A stretch of 64,000 nucleotides of DNA from Topomyia yanbarensis (lineage: Eukaryota > Arthropoda > Insecta > Diptera > Culicidae). The position numbers and the translations under genes were made by a program. The DNA is taken from the NCBI RefSeq assembly GCF_030247195.1, contig NC_080672.1:366846271-366910270 (forward strand), read 5' to 3'. Numbering within the stretch: position 1 is the stretch's first letter; every line of letters starts with the position of its first letter. This document shows, piece by piece, positions 1 to 12,435 of this stretch. A model generated the notes under the pieces. It had not been told where the DNA came from. It saw only the letters and a program-made list of their open reading frames with translations, and made no database searches.

Positions 1-2400
1 CTCGTCTTTTTTATTTTTATTATTGTTATTCACGATTATTTCTTCTTCCCCGTCGGAGTACTCTTCGCTCTCGCTGCATAATAATATTTTTATGCTTTTA
101 CTTTTTGCTACTCTGGCACTCTTCTTTCCGGTTGTGTATCTTCTAAGGCGCAGTGGGGACCACGACGGAAAAAATACCAATTCGTTCAAAGTTTCTTCTA
201 CAACTGACTCTCGTAAAGTCTGCCTTCACAAAAACCCGAATATCGACGGTGATAACATTTTTGTACACACAGATACACTTACGCTGCGGGCACTCGCCAG
301 ACCAAGGAACGTCGACCGAGCGAGCAGCGAGAAAATAATACACAATGTGTGCCGTTGTATTGTGTAGGCAAACACCGTCACTCAACTGCACACTCACTCA
401 CCTATACACTTGCCCAACCACCGCAAAGTGCCGTCATCCATCTTCAGAAAATATTCTCAGGAAAACTTCGGCGCACACATACACACGCTCACGGTACGGA
501 CCGATGCAATCGCATACACAACCAACGACGCGGCGGCAGTTGCTTGGATTTCTACACACCACCCATCGTAGGCAGCATGTGTTCTGGCTGTGGGCAAAAT
601 TTGACACTCAGCATAAACAACATAAACACACTCCCACACACAGCTTCGGTAGCTTGACGAGTGCAGGACTCTCACCATTTACCAACATTCATTGAGTTCC
701 GCTGAGTGAGTACATAGCTTCTCTCACACAGGTTTTCCGTCGCGGCAAAGTACATGTACTACGTACACACAGCAAAAACATAACATACTACGGAACCGTT
801 CTAAATTTCAATTTTCTACGCTCGCATTCTCCACAGTTTTATGTTTTTTTTTTCGTTTCGTTACACACCAACACACATGGCAGAGAAAAAGAGATTCGTC
901 GATTGAACCGCGACCAACGACGACGACGACGGTGACGAATCGCGTAAGCTACTTGGATGCATTGCTTGGAAGCCTCTCGGTTTGTGTGTGGAGACTTTCT
1001 GCGAGATTTCAATTCTTTCGACGATGTGTTCGACGAGTGTGGAGACTTTCGTTTCGCTCTCTTTCGGGGTGATACATTAGGGATATCATTCAAAACATAC
1101 ACCTACAACGCCGTTTCGACGGTGGTGCCCAGCGTAGATAAGTGTTGTTTGACGGGGTAGTGGGCTGATGTTCGTATTGTGTGGCGGGGGAGGGGTGGAG
1201 AACGAGTTTCTCGCCTCTTTTTGATTGTATTTACAAAGATAACAAAGGAATGGAAATGAAAGGAAAACATATACAGCGAGTGTGGAGAGTTCAGCGGGCA
1301 AAGGCAAAACCGGGCAGGGGTCGTGGGAGGTCAATGAGGACGAAGAGTAAATAATAATAAAGCGAGGGTGCTCCTCCGCTTTGCGATGCTTTCGGTTGGA
1401 AGAATATTGAAGTTTTCTGGTCCCCATCGCATGTGATAGATTGGCGGTGGTGATTTTCCGAGAGGCTCGAATAGATAGAGAGAGGGGGAGCCATACAGCG
1501 GGCCTCATTAGGCCAAAGCTCCCCATCCCTCCGCTTTCGTTCCCTGATCGGGACCGACCCAAGTTCTACTACGATTCTCGTAATTATTGTTATTAATTTA
1601 ATTTTGGTCCCGGAGTGTGACCTCACGGTGAACCCCAGAACTTGTACGCTTTCGTGGCGCGCTGCACGCTCCCCACAAATAAACGTAATTATTTTCGAAC
1701 CGCTTGTAGCCAGCCAGCGTCACATTGGATTTGCTGAGACTGACTATGACCGCCGGCCCAACGGCGGTGGGGTCACGGCGGATTGCCCGAACGGGAGGGC
1801 AGCAAAGAAAAATGATGATTACCATCGTGAGGCGGGTGAGGAGGGAGCTCAATTTGCGCGCTGAACTCACCTACCAACCAACACGCAGAGAGAGAGAGAG
1901 AAAAAAAAGTGAGTGTAAGTAGAATGGGATCTCCGGCGTAGCGCGAGCTACTTGGATGGATGTGTTAAAAATGCTCGAACCGCGCGCGGTCGGTCGTGGT
2001 CGTCTTTGTCGCAACCGTCTACTACGATGGCTACGCTACGACCACGACGACGACGGCGACGTCGTGTTCGTGCCCCTGAACTCTCGCTTGTTCTCGCACT
2101 TTGCTACTCCGTTGTTCCTTCAACTTTGGATTGTACTTTTATTCTACATGTCTCTACCGAGTCTTCTTGGTGGTCTGTTCCTGCTATTCTGGTTTTCTTC
2201 CGTTCTTTGCCCGTTTATTGTTGCTTGTTGTTCTCTGTTCGATTTTGTTTCCTTCTGTTTCGTGTTTTTTATGTTATTTCACAAGGCAAAAGTTCTTGTT
2301 TTAGATTTGTTTTTTGTTGCTGGTATTATTTATTTTCGTTCTACTTCTAGATGCTGGCGCTTTGTAACCGACTAAACCAGTAACTAAACTCGCTGTCATG
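1..2400. other. Host-like non-coding DNA, no gene recognised
   Basis: This stretch is richer in G+C than most of the window and contains many short simple runs, such as GA repeats near 1890-1905 and CGA/ACG triplet runs near 915-935 and 2040-2060. Open frames of up to 158 codons occur on both strands, but they overlap each other in several frames and are dominated by low-complexity composition. None shows a domain I recognise. It could be intron, UTR or intergenic DNA of a host gene. No repeat shared with the rest of the window was noticed. Confidence 0.5.
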
Positions 2401-4044
2401 TACTGTTTTGTCCATCATGAAGCCCGCAAAAGGTTTTTCGGCAAACTTATCTCGCGACAAGCTTTAATTTATGAGTTCAGATTCCGATCACAGTTTGGCC
2501 GGGGTACATGCTGTAAACACACCCTGTTCTATACAGAACTGACTCATCAATGGAGTTTTGTTTTTAGGTTTATCGCAGTTAGTTTGCAATGTTTTCTACA
2601 TTCGCAGTGATCATTTGTTTGTTTCCACTAATGGCAGCCTGTATGCATAAATGGAACTATAATGGATCGTTCGAGGTGATGGAATCGCTGTTCCCCGACG
2701 GTCGGTTAGGGGACAATTAAAAAATAAAATGGTTGCGTGCAATTTTTAAAGAACTGTCAACGTGTTTTATTTTGAAATCGAAGGTAATTAAGTTAGAATA
2801 TTGTCAGATAATAACAACGTACATTGGTAGCGGTTTTGAAACAAGGAGTCATTTAGGAATTTGGCAACAATACTTTCCATTTAAACATTATCTAAATTTG
2901 CACGGTTTTTGCAATTTCGTAATCAGAATTGGATCATGAAAATCGCGTTTTCTTGCGCCCAAATTCAGAGCAAGCACTTAGAATGTTTGGTTATAGACAG
3001 TCAAATGTACACGTGTATTTTGGGCAGTATTTTGAGTACGAACGAAATATATCCGTGTTTCAGTTTCAGTGAGATTTTGTTGACAAGATTTCCCAAAAGA
3101 AAATCTGATCTAGCAAGGGATTTTGAGCTGCGGATTACGGATTGAAAAGGTACACGAAATATATTTTTTATCGGGAATTAATCAAGATTTGGCAGTAGTT
3201 TTAATTGTAAGCGTTATCTTGACTCTTGAAATTGTATAATTATAGCACAAAATAGCTTGAACTAAACGGTTTGAACTAGCAGAAACGGGGAAGGGTTGGG
3301 CAGTTGGCAGAATGACAACTATCAGCTCAGTTCATACAACCATTCTTCATTCGGAATGGTTTTCTGTGAACTGTGAACTAGGTAAAAATACACTTTAACT
3401 TTAATGAAAACATCTTGTGATTGTGGCAGCAAGAAACGCGCAACTTTTTGGACCAATATAACTTTTTTTATGAAACTCAGGGAAGCATATTGCGCCCCTT
3501 GCAGTTAATATTTTACAGTGATGACATTGAAAGCTGATTGAGCATTTTACTCCAGTTGACTGGACTGGTGATGAAATCCATTCGGTCTCTACCATTTTTA
3601 ATTTTTAGTAAGTAGAAAGCACTTCTTTTAATTCACCTAGCGGTGACATGGTAACTTTCCAATATGACAATCAATTCATTAATTTCTTAACAGAATTTTT
3701 ACGGAATGCTGTAAAGGTATTCGCTTTCAGACTTTTTCCAGTTACAACTGGGATTTGCATGTTTAGGCATTGAAAGTACCCCAACCACTAAATATTAAGG
3801 GTACAATATTATCAGAACGATTTCTTGTTGCAAAAACTAACAACTTCAGAGAAGACAGTTGGCGAGAAGCACATATTTATTTGATCGTAAATAATCTATA
3901 AGTTGTTGAGGATTATTTTTCTGTGCAGTGGAAAAAACTACGGGATATAACCGCGGTGTTGACGTAAGACTATTCGTTGGCGTATCATATTATAAAAATT
4001 ATGTTTGTATCTCTTTCAAACGGTTAAATTTACACGTTAAGTTT
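2401..4044. other. AT-rich intergenic DNA, nothing recognised
   Basis: This is AT-rich sequence with only short open frames (under 80 codons). I see no transposon terminus, RNA gene or coding similarity. Confidence 0.5.
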
Positions 4045-4165
4045 TTTTAGCGACATTCAAATAGCTGGAGATTACTAAGTAGGGAAAGTTTTGAAAATTT
4101 TAGGGCCATAGTACTTAAGTGAGAGCAAGGATGTGAAATTACAGATCTGAAAACTAGAAATGGCA
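4045..4165 (-). repeat. Dispersed repeat, inverted partner at 48.9 kb
   Basis: About 110 bases here, read on the minus strand, match 48885-48995 on the plus strand with only scattered differences. The match includes the block around 'actttccctacttagtaatc' in the minus reading. Both copies lie next to sequence related to the foldback element at 4260-4421, so they are probably pieces of the same larger repeat. No coding potential is seen. Confidence 0.6.
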
Positions 4166-4259
4166 GTGTCATTAGAAACAGGTTTAAAATCCTAGACTTA
4201 TCTTTTGTCTTCTGCTGGCAGGAGTCGAGCTTAGGCAGTAAACTACGACTCATTCAAGC

Positions 4260-4421
4260 CTACCAACATGTCTCCCGGCAAAGACAGATTTGTCCCTCCT
4301 TACCATGAGAACCGACAAAAGAAAAGTCACGTACGATCACCACTGAAAACCTGTCGACGATTAACAACATTAATGGAAACGCTGCCGCTATCTCTGTCTT
4401 TGCCGGGAGACATGTTGGTAG
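4260..4421. mobile_element. Foldback MITE with 29-bp perfect inverted termini
   Basis: Positions 4260-4288 and 4393-4421 are exact reverse complements over 29 bases, enclosing about 100 bases without coding potential, for 162 bp in total. This structure is typical of a non-autonomous DNA element. A degenerate relative lies near 48735-48795, where pieces of the same terminus recur. The superfamily is unknown because I see no clear target duplication. Confidence 0.7.
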
Positions 4422-4943
4422 ACTTGTGTGCGATTACCATAAATTACGCTAAAAATAATGTTGTAAAGCTGTGATTGGATAGGTGGTCTACGTGTTGGCA
4501 CCGCCCATTTGACGATGAATCACATCTGCGATAGGTAAAACCGATTGTCTAAAGGGAAAAAATCCAATTTTCGTTTCATCGTCGTAGAAGCCACAAGCAT
4601 TTTTCCGCTTTGATAGTACCCAGAAGGAACGCTCTCCGCTAGCAGTATTGAACGAAAATTCTTCCGCCACGAGATGTGTTAAGAAACTCCCCTGTTACTG
4701 TCAAGCAAATGGCGAGCTGTATAAAAAACACAATAAACGGTGCTTATCAGGACCACAAAAGCATTACCATAACGAATTTAAATTGCAATTTTCATTTCAT
4801 ATTTGCAGAATTTTTAGTTCAACGAGCATAAATTTTGCAATCGAATGCAATTCAAATTTTCACTGTTGCTATCGATAACGGAAAATATGCAAAAATATAG
4901 TATAGTAAAGGAAGACGTAAAAACCAACGTCTGTAACTCGTCA

Positions 4944-5934
4944 GGGTAACAATTTAGCACTGGGTGGAAATATACCTATTTGTGCGTACTCTCTCCGTAG
5001 AGTGTATTGTTTACGTAAATTATGCTCACCACTGTTCCATATGATCGTTCACTTTTTACGTAAAATTTTGTTTATACTTTTGTTTGTGACCGATTTTGTT
5101 AGTTCAGATAGGTGTAGCAATTTTTGTTAAACATGTGTAAATAAATAGCATAAGGTGTAGATAGGTTACCGCTCTCCTCTTGCTAAATTACGTGTGCGCT
5201 GCTTATTCTGACTATAGCGATGACAGCTATGCGGCGATGCATTTCTTGGATATTGTTTTGGTCGTGAGGAAGGCGGCCATCGAGTTTTGGTTAGAAAGTG
5301 ATGAACCACGGTTGTTATCAGACGTTCGAATTAGAAAATCCTTTTCGGGACAGTTTTTCGCCACTATTGCCAGTGAAGTGAAGTGCGCGCGTGTGATGGC
5401 CAGTTCAATCCGTCGAAGAGTGCCAGCCCGTGGTTCGGGCACATGTAAAAGTGGTGTTGGTTCGTCGAAGTGGGACACCAAGGAACCAAACACCGTCCGT
5501 TCTCGCTATACAGGATAAGTCGAAGGAGCCTAGCTCTCCTCTACAGCTAATAGCGAAGAAAAACGAAGCATGGTGGACAAAGGTTCCCCCTGGGAAGTGA
5601 ACTGCGGTGACTTGCGGCGAGCAAGTTGATTCGGTAATAGTTCGCTATCGTCGCATAGGACCGCTGCCGGAGCAGCCAGCAACATTCCGGGAGAACTCGG
5701 CCGTTGTAGTCCCGGCCGGTCGGAAGAAACCGTCGCCTTCCTGCCAGCACCAGCAGTATCGGATCAGTTGTGACCACGAACAGCCACAAGGGAGAGTAGG
5801 TGAAGAAAAGTTTATTTGTCTGTTTACTTTTTTGTTGTTACGAAAATCCGAAATTCTGTTAGGAGCACCTAGGCCGCCCTGAAAAGAAGGGTTCGCCGGG
5901 CAATCCCGAGCCCGAGTAGTGGGTTTACTTACAC
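4944..5934 (+). repeat. LTR-like ~1-kb dispersed repeat, copy 1
   Basis: One of five related stretches (others at 28.69-29.78, 34.80-35.37 minus, 35.59-36.81 minus and 47.85-48.78 kb). It begins around 'gtaacaatttagcactgggt' and ends at 'gtagtgggtttacttaca'. Shared internal landmarks are a block near 5010 containing a short imperfect palindrome, a 'cctgggaagtg' block near 5590 and a 'cctaggccgccctg' block near 5870. The length, the absence of a conserved ORF and the near TGTAA...TTACA ends suggest solo LTRs. That is inference: a matching internal region was not seen. The frames inside (112, 91 and 88 codons) are not conserved between copies. Confidence 0.6.
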
Positions 5935-7654
5935 GTCAAAACACAAAATATACTCAAAACACTATACTACTAGTATAGTGGTTTTATTTTTATTCTACTA
6001 CTAACAAGAAACGCACCACATTTTGGAAACCCCTTCTCGAAATGTTACTGATTTTGTTCGAATGTGCCATAGAGAAGCATATCTTACGCCTCTTGTTCTT
6101 AATACTGCACATTAATAGCTTTGGAAGCTGTTGGAACTTCACTCCAGTTGGTGTCGAATTAGTGACGAAATTCATTTCGATTCCACTCTTTATGGTGACT
6201 TTGACTTACCTTTCAATGTAGAGGCCCCTTCAAAATTTCGCAAGAAACAGGAGGGAGAGTTTTTGAGCATTAGGATCTTTCGTTGTACTGTACGGAATTA
6301 CACAATGTTCAGTCGGAAAAAAGTGCGCTGGGCAGCATATTAAATTTAAAATTCTGATAAGATATCTGTAAGGTACCATTGGTAAGATATTTTTTTATTA
6401 TCTGTATTATGTAATTTGGAAAATTAAAATCCCAAGTTTTCGCAAAGTGGTATATCCCTCTGAGATATTTGCACCTTGGTGTCTTACCGACGCGTTGTTT
6501 GATTGTGCTATTGTGATTCCTGCGCCGAATTCAACAATTCGATCAAATGAATAACAAAATTAGAGTTACTGTTCAATTTAATATTTGGGTTTGAACAAGT
6601 TTCGGTCGTAACGGCTATGTGCACATTATGTACCCTCAAAAAGTTGAAAAATTTGTCATCGCGCGTTTTTAATGAACGAACATTCCAATTTAATAAATTT
6701 TAATGATAATTAAACTCTAAAATTAAAACATGGAGGTAGAATTTAGCATTGCTGTCATCAACTGAAATATTGATTGCTGCAAAAAATGTATTTTCCTTCC
6801 GTATTACTACCTAGATCAGTTGGAGCAAAGGAAGCGTTGTGTGAAAACGAAATTGGAGGAGTGGTTGTCATCGTTATCTTAGCCGCGCTACCTGTAACTG
6901 AAGCATAAGATGGCGCACCATTGTAGGATGGTGTGACGGAGATAGAAGATACTTGTATATGTAGAGAAATTGTAATTATAGTTTGAAGCGGATTCACAAG
7001 TTTAAACTTGTTTTGCTTCAGAGTAGGATTTTTTTGCAAATAACTTTCGAAGTGTCAGATTTTAACCGAAAGTTAAAACTTTCGCCAAATGGTTCCCGGC
7101 CTTAATAAGCATGTATCGAATAATAATAAAGAGTTGCAATCATCAAGATTATAACTCATCCGTACTCACAGCTCGCGTCGCGGAATCAGAAGAAAACAGA
7201 ACAGTTTTTACACTCACCTGGAAGTAGATAAAGAAAAGAACAATTATTAGTATGGTTTCTGCAAAGTTTTAAGGTTATTTATTGGTGGTGAATAGATCTA
7301 ATAAAATTTTAAAGCTGGTAAATGTACGAAAAAATATACTTCTTTTCAAATGGTTGAACAGGACGACAAATTAACGAAAAATTATGATTGGGGTTATGTT
7401 AAGAAATCAGGAAGAATATTTAAACAATGAATCAGTTTCTTGAAAACGGTAAATATTTACCGATTTTCTCAGCGTTCCGACATCCTCACCCTAAACTACG
7501 CCATGGCGGTGATAGAATCAGGTCATTACTGTTGCCAGTCATATCAAATTGGTCAAAATTCGAGCAAAATTGGATAGATTTCTCAACAAGCATAGGATTG
7601 TTGCGTAAAAGCCAACTATACTGTTCGTACTTTACTCCAGTTTGCATTGAACTA
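5935..7654. other. AT-rich intergenic DNA, nothing recognised
   Basis: Only short frames under 100 codons are present and none has recognisable motifs. No repeat shared within the window was noticed. Confidence 0.45.
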
Positions 7655-7830
7655 TTGACGAGGGGGGGGGGGGGGCATAGAGTGTTTGATAAGTCGATTG
7701 CCTTGTACGCAATTTACCTGGGTTCGATACCCAACCCCGCACATAGGGTTAGAGATTTTTCTAAAGCGATTTTTCTAAACCATCGAAATTGGCATTCATA
7801 CTCAACGTTAATGTATTATATTTCACTCCA
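7655..7830 (+). mobile_element. tRNA-derived SINE fragment
   Basis: Positions 7720-7732 contain an RNA polymerase III B-box-like sequence, 'gggttcgataccc', matching the GGTTCGANNCC consensus with one extra base pair of symmetry. It is followed by 'cacatagggttagagatttt', a type of sequence I associate with mosquito tRNA-related SINEs. The A-box half is degenerate and interrupted by a run of 14 G (7662-7675). The exact ends could not be set. It is not a functional tRNA gene, because no cloverleaf can be folded around the B box. Confidence 0.55.
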
Positions 7831-8224
7831 GAATCAAAAACCTGACATCCGTTTTCAGATAGAAAATTCCTATGCTATATTTCCCCCTAAGGAGATAATC
7901 GGGTAAACACCATTGCTGTTGATCGCAGAGCAGTGAGAGAGACATCTGTACCTTTTAAAAGGCGAGAATCGAACTAACTATAAACTAGAGCAATACAAAG
8001 TGCATGATGGCTGGTAGAGAGTGCGGCAGTTCCATCAACGTTGGTTACAAGGAAAGAAAAGATGGGATACTTGAAACAATAGTGACATGTGATAACGATA
8101 TTAGCCACGAGATAAAAAGGCGTGTTTACGCCAAAGTCCCGTAGCCTACAGACGCACAAAAAACTTGCTTCATGCAAACCGCTGATACTCTCTGGCCAAA
8201 AGGCATAGACGTTGATGAAACTTG

Positions 8225-8565
8225 CTACTATTGAGTGCGCGGTGTATTCGAGAGAAGAATTCTGCGTCCAATACTCGTCGGTTCAGTAGAAAATGGAAAA
8301 TGGCGCAATCACATGAACCACGCGCTGTACCAAATATAGACACATGACATTGGAAAGCTTATGAAACTGGACAGATTGCAGTGGGCTGGACATGTAGAAC
8401 GAATGCCGGAAGATAGACCAGCTAAATTTATGCTTAACATAGATCCTGTAAGAGGTTGTCAATATCGGGGAAAACCCTGCACTCGCTGGCTGTTTGTAAT
8501 TTAGGAAGATGAGGGACTGGAGACTGACGGCCCCAGATCGAGTAAACTGGAAATCTAAAATACAT
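8225..8565 (+). pseudogene. RTE-type non-LTR retrotransposon, C-terminal remnant
   Basis: Read in one plus frame, this stretch gives the characteristic end of an RTE/JAM1-like reverse transcriptase protein. The phrase 'KLDRLQWAGHVERMPEDRPA' is clear, followed by a basic segment, 'RGKPCTRWL' and a tail. The phrase 'R-W/Q-W-AGHV-RMP-DRPAK' is a common signature of the protein's C terminus in RTE elements of insects. Several in-frame stops and small indels break it, and the endonuclease and polymerase core are absent. It is therefore a 5'-truncated dead copy. The clade call rests on motif memory, not on an alignment. Confidence 0.7.
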
Positions 8566-8639
8566 TCGTATGGAATTGAAATTGGAATTCAATCGTCAAG
8601 GGTCCAACATCGATGACTAAATTAGTAATGGAATTTGTG

Positions 8640-8736
8640 TTTCGACTTCGTCTTATCAGAATCCGACAAAATTGGATAGAAACAGCTTATTCCAGTCACT
8701 AAGTCAAAGTTGGATTCTGAAGAGACGAAGTCGAAA
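8640..8736. repeat. 97-bp imperfect hairpin
   Basis: Positions 8640-8667 pair with 8709-8736 (about 24 of 28 bases), enclosing a 41-base loop. The size is that of a small foldback or a pre-miRNA-like stem. No second copy was noticed in the window. Confidence 0.55.
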
Positions 8737-10489
8737 TGCAGATTCCTTAACCAATTTGGAATTAAATGAAATAAAATGCAATTACGTGGAGTTAAATGGA
8801 ATGAAAATGAATGTAGAAAAGTGCACAGTTCAAAGCACAAACTGTCAGTCGTCAGTCGACGTTTCGATCTATTCAACGCGAAATTTTTCGAACACATCAA
8901 GGGGAGAGTTTCTTCCTGCTGATCAACAGCCAGATGCCACGGAGTTCTTACAAATGCAGCTAACACTAACATTAAGAATTCTCTCGGGTATACTGTGTCC
9001 AATGAACTCGTATTGTTCCTTTGTTGTTTTCAAATCATCGGGAGCCTACAAACTAGTCATATTCGTGCAGGGAAAGTCGAAAACTACAAAAAATTGAAAC
9101 ATTGTTCTTCTTTCCTTTATTCGGTTCCATTATGTACGAAATGTGACACTGGTGCAGTCTAGGATCATCTTACTCGTTAGCTGTAATCATTGGAAGCGCT
9201 TTATTGAGTATGATAAGTCGCTCCCGCAGGCCGCAGATTCATATCGTAGAGTATGCTTATTGGTGTAATTTGTGAATTGAAGATTCGGTATCTTTTAGTG
9301 CGCATACGCAAGTCAAAAGACTAGTTTATGCTTCTAGCAGTGCAAAAAATATAATAACGAATTGAAAGAAAAACTCCTTGAAACAGCATTCCAAAGTCTA
9401 GCTTAAGAACTGTTGAACATTGACAATATCCTGGATTGACAAACAAGAACTTAACTGAAATAATGTTTTGAGGTGTAAAATAGTTTGTCACCACCCAGAA
9501 AATGGAAATGATTGCTAATAGGTACTGGAACCCAAAACAAACCTAAAATAGAATAGGCAAATAAATTTACGAAATCGGGCCGAGCTGTATTAACAATAGA
9601 TACACTAAAATTTCGAAAATGAATAAAACCAATAAATTGAATAAAATAAATAAATAAAATAACATCCAGCATTAGACTCATTTTCGTGCAAATTTGTGGG
9701 GCTCGATCATCATAAGGGTAATCAACGGAATCTGCGCTTGGCTCTCTATAGTTTAAACATAACATGGTTGCTGTGAATGAACTTAAAAAACGAATAAACA
9801 AAGAAGTGTTACTGGAGAAATTAATTTTTTGGACGCGACGAGGGGTAAATCACATTTTTTCAGAATGTGTCATTATGTGTCAGGTCGTGTCGTTGTTAAG
9901 AATAATTGGACCACTTCGAGAACGACGACTGAGAAATTCTGGCTAGCCTGACAATAATTGAGCATGAGCATGATGACCGTACAATTCGGGTCGCCAAACG
10001 GTGGGATAACAAAATTCTCACAAGTTTCCTATCTCATGCCTCCACGCGAGTCTAAGTCTATTGATGACATTTGGTCCTTAGATCGGCGACGACTGGGTGC
10101 TATCAGCCTTCTGCCGATAGTAGCAGAATGAGAGGGTGCGAACTGATCTAGTCGAGAAAACATTGCTGTAAAAATGAATAGTTGATCGGAAATTAGCCCC
10201 AATAAGACTTTAGTCTGACTAGTATCGATGATCACGGGTCAATACGTATTGAAAATTCGCCGCGTCTGTTTTTATGAACCTAATTTCAAGCTCCGGTATT
10301 GCTAACAAGCTCGTGCATCAGGTTAATAATCCTTTATATTTCCCTTCAGTGTTCGTTATTATCGCTCGTATACGTGTATTCCATAAACAATACGATATGG
10401 AAAATAATAAATACTTCCCTTGATTTATAACATCTCGCGCTATCATAACTCTTTGCCTGTATAATGTGATATCACTCGGTAGTTTTCAA
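8737..10489. other. AT-rich intergenic DNA, nothing recognised
   Basis: Frames of up to 141 codons (plus, overlapping the hairpin) and 116 codons (minus) exist, but they lack recognisable motifs and have AT-driven composition. No transposon ends were found. Confidence 0.45.
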
Positions 10490-11320
10490 TCCAATAAATA
10501 TATCGTAGAGAAGAAGTAGCGAATTCTGTCCAGATACTGTTGCAATAAATAGTGATCCGGCCCATTACGCAGATAAGATTAGCTTTTCTAGGCAATACTC
10601 CCAAGGTCGGCTGTGTGGAGTGTGGAGTAATTGCTTTTGTTTAGGGAACATAGTATACTCTCGGTAGCCGGCTGCCCAGAGTTTAAAAAGAACCAAAAAC
10701 TAAACAAGATCTCTTTTTCGAGTGATCGTGCACTCGAAGACTAACTAAACAACTACCTAATAAAATATCCTTTACAGGTCGCATCGCTTGCTTGGAGCGA
10801 ATCCTAGATCTGATACCCTTCCAAACTACCAACTCCGCAACACCTATGGAAGAGTCTGATGAATCGTCGTCCTTCCGTTAAGTAGGTGGAGCATCAACAC
10901 TTCCCGTCTACCTTATCCTTTATCCTTCCCCGTGAACGATGGAGATGGGGGCGGCCGGCAATGATGGCTACGGCACCGGCTACGTCCTCACAGTTCTCGG
11001 GGAAGGGAAGGAATGTTAGTGTAACAAACGTTTTTATGCAGACCGTATATACTTCTGCATCTCCACGTTTGCCACGGGAAGAAGTTTTTGTTAGGAGGAT
11101 GGGGTAAATAGTTACACAAATCTGCATTCACCTTGAAAAGTGATACGATCTATGCGACTACTGAGAATTAGTGTTATCATGAGTATATTGCTCTGGGCAG
11201 CCGGTTGCCGAGAATGTATGATAGATTTATTATTTATTGAATTAATTTTGAAATAATTGGTTCGTAAAAAAACAGCTTCAGCTCCGGACAGCCAGCAGCC
11301 GGAAGTGTTGCATCACCCTC
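10490..11320 (+). repeat. Dispersed repeat with recurrent 'GGCAGCCGGCTGCC' hairpins
   Basis: Positions about 10495-10865 match 17040-17400 in reverse complement over roughly 370 bases. About 11035-11310 matches 16800-16995 in the same orientation. The block carries a self-complementary motif near 10660 ('cggtagccggctgcccagag') and again near 11195. Relatives sit at 16884, 16960 and 17212. A polyadenylation-like AATAAA lies near 10759. The layout suggests LTR or terminal fragments of one transposon family, but no protein-coding part was identified. Confidence 0.55.
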
Positions 11321-12299
11321 AAAACGGCAAGAAGTCACAGAGGTCCGGCTAGTTACAGTTCCCCAGTGTCAATGAACTTGCAATTTGAAACACAAATGAT
11401 TGAGCGTTTTCGGCTTTTCGGTTCTCTCACTGGTAAAACGACAAAATAGAGGCTTTTGATTTCATTGGGTCTTAGGAGCAATGCTTCTTGAAGTCACAAT
11501 TTTAGCTTGATTTTTTGAGGGTTAAGTTTAATTAAATCAAACGGCAGGTGAACATTTTTTTCTTGGTCCTTTATTCCAAAAACAATACAATGCAATGAAA
11601 TGCGACTACTTTTAGTGTCTCATTTGACATTTGACATTTGTCGATATACCTATGCAATTGAATGTTTCGTAATACACGCATTATTTATCGTGTATTACGC
11701 TAATTACTAGAACAAAATTGAAAACAAAAAAAAAACGAAAAGAAACTAAGTTGTCACCTTTTGCGTCAATAATCGAGCTACAATATTTTTATGCTTATGA
11801 AGAAATATGGTTACGTGACAGTAATCTAGTGCATGTACTACTCCAAATTATATGCAAGTACTCGATGCAATAATAATTAATATAATTTATTGATGATTTA
11901 ACGAACTAGAAGTAAACCATTGAATATGATAAAAAAATACTTGTTTTTAGTGCTGATATGACTGCCGAAAATCAGTAACCGGGTTTGAATTCTTCTTGCG
12001 AATTGTCAATTCTCAACTCTCATACATAATAATTCAAAAGTCATCATTCACTCAGACAAGACCATGCGTATTTTCCACGCGCTTTAAATACTTAGTTAAT
12101 TAGTTTGCTAGTTGGTCAAATAAACACTAAACAAAGCTCGGTTGGCATCAACCGGCGGATACGTGTTCCCTCACAATGCCATCAAATCAAAGATCATTTA
12201 AAATTACATGCGACTAAATGTGCAATTCATAAGATAACGAAATGAAGACTGCTTAATTATTTGCATTAAAACAAGATCAGAAAAAATAATTGTATAACT
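11321..12299. other. AT-rich intergenic DNA, nothing recognised
   Basis: No frame of note, no RNA gene and no transposon termini are seen here. Confidence 0.45.
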
Positions 12300-12435
12300 G
12301 AGGTGGTTCATTTTCAAAGATAGCACTGCTGATAAATCACCTTATAGAAATAAGTGATAAGGGACGCGGACGAAAATAGCTGATTACAGCCTCGGGTCCG
12401 ACAATAATTCTAGAGAAATTTCAGATTAGGTCGTA
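12300..12435 (+). repeat. Short dispersed repeat, copy at 17.45 kb
   Basis: About 110 bases around 'cattttcaaagatagcac' match 17455-17565 in the same orientation, including the shared 'gcggacgaaaatagctga' block. The repeat ends near ITmD37E copy A, which is inserted just downstream. Confidence 0.6.

Noticed and set aside
1086..1562. 158-codon minus-strand frame
   Set aside because: Ser/Pro-rich low-complexity product, overlapped by a 111-codon frame in another register and with no similarity recognised.
7655..7830. A tRNA gene
   Set aside because: There is a good B box but no cloverleaf; the A-box side is degenerate and the flanking sequence fits a SINE.
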